From the NCBI GenBank assembly GCA_930633525.1, contig CAKNFP010000001.1:3781501-3845500 (forward strand): a stretch of DNA of 64,000 nt, read 5' to 3'. Origin of the DNA: Hyphomicrobiales bacterium (GTDB lineage: Bacteria; Pseudomonadota; Alphaproteobacteria; Rhizobiales; Beijerinckiaceae). Shown here piece after piece: positions 61,875-64,000 of this stretch (the first letter of the stretch is position 1; every line of letters begins with the position of its first letter). Both the position numbers and the translations under genes were made by a program. Under the pieces are notes generated by a model. It saw nothing but the letters and a program-made list of their open reading frames with translations, had not been told where the DNA came from and ran no database searches.

Positions 61875-62642
61875 TCAGGCCATATAGAGGCCACCGTTGA
61901 CGTCCAGCGTGGCACCGGTGATGTAGCTGGCAAGACCAGAGGCTAGAAATACGGTGGCGCCCGCCACGTCTTCAGGCGTGCCCGTGCGGCCGAGCGCGAT
62001 TTCCTTCAACGCCTGGGCGCGAACCTCCGCGGGGGCTCCGGAATGCTTCTCGCCCCAATCGATCCAGCCGGGGCAGATACAGTTCACGGTGATCCCATAG
62101 GGCGCGCATTCGCGCGCGAGCCCCTTGCTATAGCCGATCAGGGCCGCCTTGGCGCCGGCGTAGGTCGGAGACGGCGATCGAAAGGCCTTGCCGCTGCGGC
62201 CGGTGACCGAGCTGATGGCGATGACGCGGCCGGCGCGCCGCTCTTTCATGCCGGGCAACACTGCGCGCGCGGTCGCCACGAAACCCCGCACGTTGAGATC
62301 GAATACGCGTGCATATTCGGCATCCGTGGTCTCGGTCATGGGCTTGGCCGTGCCGACACCGGCATTGCTGACCAGGATATCGACTTTACTCCAGCGGGCG
62401 ACGGCAGCGCCGACCGCTTCGTCGACGGAGGCGCTGTCGGTGACGTCGCAGCGCACGGCAAAGGAATCAGCACCACGCGACCGGGCGTCCGCGGCGACGG
62501 CCTCCGCCTCCTCACGCGCCGCCGCCCATGTGACAGCCACGCTGGCGCCAGCATCCGCCAGCATAAGCGCGATACCGCGGCCGATGCCGCGAGAGGAAGC
62601 GGTGACGAAGGCCACCTGGCCGGTCAGATCGATAGGCAGCAT
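61875..62642 (-). CDS. Short-chain dehydrogenase/reductase (FabG-like)
   Basis: A 255-residue classical SDR: VAFVTASSRGIGRGIALML, the NAG motif in ILVSNAGVG, catalytic Ser in IAISSVTGRSG, Tyr/Lys in TYAGAKAALIG, and VNCICPGWIDW. The start is ATG 62642 with AAGG about nine bases upstream; a TTG at 62648 is possible. It lies two bases past the stop codon of the binding-protein gene, so the two are co-transcribed and coupled. The substrate is probably a sugar or polyol, given that neighbour. Confidence 0.9.
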   Translation of the reverse strand: MLPIDLTGQVAFVTASSRGIGRGIALMLADAGASVAVTWAAAREEAEAVAADARSRGADSFAVRCDVTDSASVDEAVGAAVARWSKVDILVSNAGVGTAKPMTETTDAEYARVFDLNVRGFVATARAVLPGMKERRAGRVIAISSVTGRSGKAFRSPSPTYAGAKAALIGYSKGLARECAPYGITVNCICPGWIDWGEKHSGAPAEVRAQALKEIALGRTGTPEDVAGATVFLASGLASYITGATLDVNGGLYMA

Positions 62643-62644
62643 GC

Positions 62645-63940
62645 TCAAACCTTCAACAGGGGAGAGATCTTGGATCGCAGTTCCTTGACGGCCGCCGCCG
62701 GGGTCACGACGCCGACGACAACGCCCTGGCTGGTCTGCATCATGATATCGGCAGCGCGCTGCGCCTCCGCGAAGATCGGCAGCGGGGGGCGGGCATAGGG
62801 CAGCACCGAGGCCTCGATGCGGGCCTGGGGAACGGCAGCCACCAAACGCTGGTCGGAATAGACCGAGCTGCGCACCGGGCCATTGCCGTTCAGCGCCTGG
62901 CGCAACGTGCCGTCCTTGCTTGTGAGATCGCGGATCAGCGACCAGGTCAGGTCCTTGTTTCCTGCGTTCTTCGGGATGGAGATCGACCAGAAGTCGGACG
63001 TGGCGACCAGCGGCACCTTCTCCTTGACACCCGCCGAGGAGACCACCGGCACGAGCTTGATCTTGCCGGGATACTGGGACTTCTTCGGATCGTTGAAATC
63101 CGCGTAGCGGCCCATGATGGCCAAGGCCATGGCGACGCGCCCATTCTGAACCATAGTGAAAACGTCATCCTGCGACATTGCCGAGAAATTGCGTGGCAGG
63201 ATTTTCTTGTCGAACATCGTCTGCAGCGCCTCGAACATGGTCACCATGCCGGCCTCATTGGGCAGCAGGGTCCGGTCCGGCGCGATCAACGGTGCGTCAT
63301 AGGCGAAGGCCATGGTCAGGAAATTGAAATGCGAATTGCCCTGGAAGGCGAAGCCGTTGACCGGCGTGCCATCCGGCCGGCGATAGGTGAGCCGGCCCGC
63401 CACATCGATCAGTTCCTCCATGGTCTTCGGAGGGGCCTTGATACCCTGCTCCTCGAAAAGCGCCTCGTTGTAGAAGAGCCCGACCGTGGCATGGCGGATG
63501 GGGATGGCCCGAAGACTGCCGTCAATGGTTACAGCCTCGACCATGCCGGCAGCGATATCCGGGAAATCCTCCACCGGCGCGGCAGCGACATGAGCCTCCA
63601 ACGGCTCGAGCAGATTGAGCAGCCGTGGCGATATGGCCGTGTTCAGCACATAGGCGGCATCGATGGAGGTCTCCCCCAGCACCAGTTCGCGCTGGAGGCG
63701 GTCATGCAGCGGGGCGTTGTCCAGCGTGATCCAGGACAAGGGGCGGCCATTGCGCTTCACCCAATCGGCGGTGACATCGCCGCCCGGCCGATCGGCACTT
63801 GTCGCAACCTGCTGGTGCACGCGGTGAGACAGAATGTTGAGCGCGGGCGCCTGCGCGCGGGCGACGTTCCAACCAAGGCCTGATAAACTCGTTCCAGCAG
63901 CTGCGCCGATAAAGGCGCGGCGGGATAAAACTCCGTCCAC
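62645..63940 (-). CDS. ABC transporter extracellular solute-binding protein, family 1
   Basis: A 431-residue periplasmic binding protein of the sugar/polyol type. The N-terminus has a Tat-like signal (SRRAFIGAAAGTSLSGLGWNVARAQ). The mature protein shows family-1 features: LRAIPIRHATVGLFYNEALFEEQGI, PPKTMEELIDVAGRLTYRRPDG, ALAIMGRYADFND, and ATSDFWSISIPKNAGNKD. The start appears to be a GTG at 63940 with GGAGG before it. Permease and ATPase genes are not in the window and may lie beyond base 64000 or follow elsewhere. Confidence 0.9.
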   Translation of the reverse strand: MDGVLSRRAFIGAAAGTSLSGLGWNVARAQAPALNILSHRVHQQVATSADRPGGDVTADWVKRNGRPLSWITLDNAPLHDRLQRELVLGETSIDAAYVLNTAISPRLLNLLEPLEAHVAAAPVEDFPDIAAGMVEAVTIDGSLRAIPIRHATVGLFYNEALFEEQGIKAPPKTMEELIDVAGRLTYRRPDGTPVNGFAFQGNSHFNFLTMAFAYDAPLIAPDRTLLPNEAGMVTMFEALQTMFDKKILPRNFSAMSQDDVFTMVQNGRVAMALAIMGRYADFNDPKKSQYPGKIKLVPVVSSAGVKEKVPLVATSDFWSISIPKNAGNKDLTWSLIRDLTSKDGTLRQALNGNGPVRSSVYSDQRLVAAVPQARIEASVLPYARPPLPIFAEAQRAADIMMQTSQGVVVGVVTPAAAVKELRSKISPLLKV

Positions 63941-64000
63941 GGCAACCTCCCGATTTCGCTCTTGTCCCCGACTCTTGGTGGCCGGTTCGGCAACTTTAAC

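Noticed and set aside
1..64000. tRNA, rRNA, CRISPR array, complete insertion sequence or prophage
   Set aside because: Read for conserved tRNA/rRNA patterns, direct-repeat arrays, transposases and integrases; none was found.

Overview
The window is GC-rich bacterial chromosome. It looks like an alphaproteobacterium of the order Hyphomicrobiales (Rhizobiales). The reasons are two complete TRAP transporter clusters each with a GntR regulator, a SapC/type I secretion locus with a DUF4214 RTX protein, an efeUOB iron cluster with an extra imelysin, and a very large glycine-rich autotransporter. The genus cannot be fixed from sequence alone. I saw no tRNA, rRNA, CRISPR array, complete insertion sequence or prophage.

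Layout. (1) 1-6647: the 5' part of a LivG-like ATPase gene, a TetR regulator with a clear operator, and a sugar-acid operon on the minus strand (DctQ-DctM-DctP plus a galactonate-dehydratase-like enzyme), divergent from a FadR-type GntR. (2) 6819-8900: an RtcB2-type RNA ligase and the release-factor homologue PrfH, known as a rescue/repair pair for ribosomes cut in the decoding centre, followed by a frameshifted SEC-C mini-gene. (3) 9052-36699: a surface-polysaccharide/glycoprotein region of about 28 kb. It holds galU, galE, a pyruvyltransferase-like gene, rfbCBDA for dTDP-L-rhamnose, several GT2 and GT4 glycosyltransferases, a methyltransferase and a core secretion module at 22073-29213. The core has a HlyD-type adaptor, an ABC exporter, two SapC-like proteins, an unknown 337-residue protein and a small RTX/DUF4214 protein with codon use suggesting high expression and a strong terminator. 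(4) 36811-45214: an orphan coiled-coil/proline-rich protein, then a second TRAP catabolic operon (FAH hydrolase, SDR, DctP, DctQ, DctM, small dimeric-barrel protein, epimerase) divergent from a second GntR. (5) 45209-50201: FAD monooxygenase, YqaA-like membrane protein, zinc alcohol dehydrogenase, aldehyde dehydrogenase. (6) 50355-56582: a 2075-residue autotransporter. (7) 57487-61691: efeU-efeO-efeB and a second imelysin gene; efeU seems to start at ACG. (8) 61875-63940: an SDR and an ABC sugar-binding protein.

How the parts may work together. The dTDP-rhamnose and UDP-sugar genes would supply donors to the glycosyltransferases that flank the type I secretion/SapC/RTX core. The simplest reading is a locus building a secreted, probably glycosylated, surface-layer-like coat. 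At least four proteins of the region share a small module with a Gly-Trp core (seven copies), which looks like the unifying feature of the locus. The secretion target, the glycan acceptor and the role of the GW module are inference. The enzyme families and motifs are read directly from the sequence.
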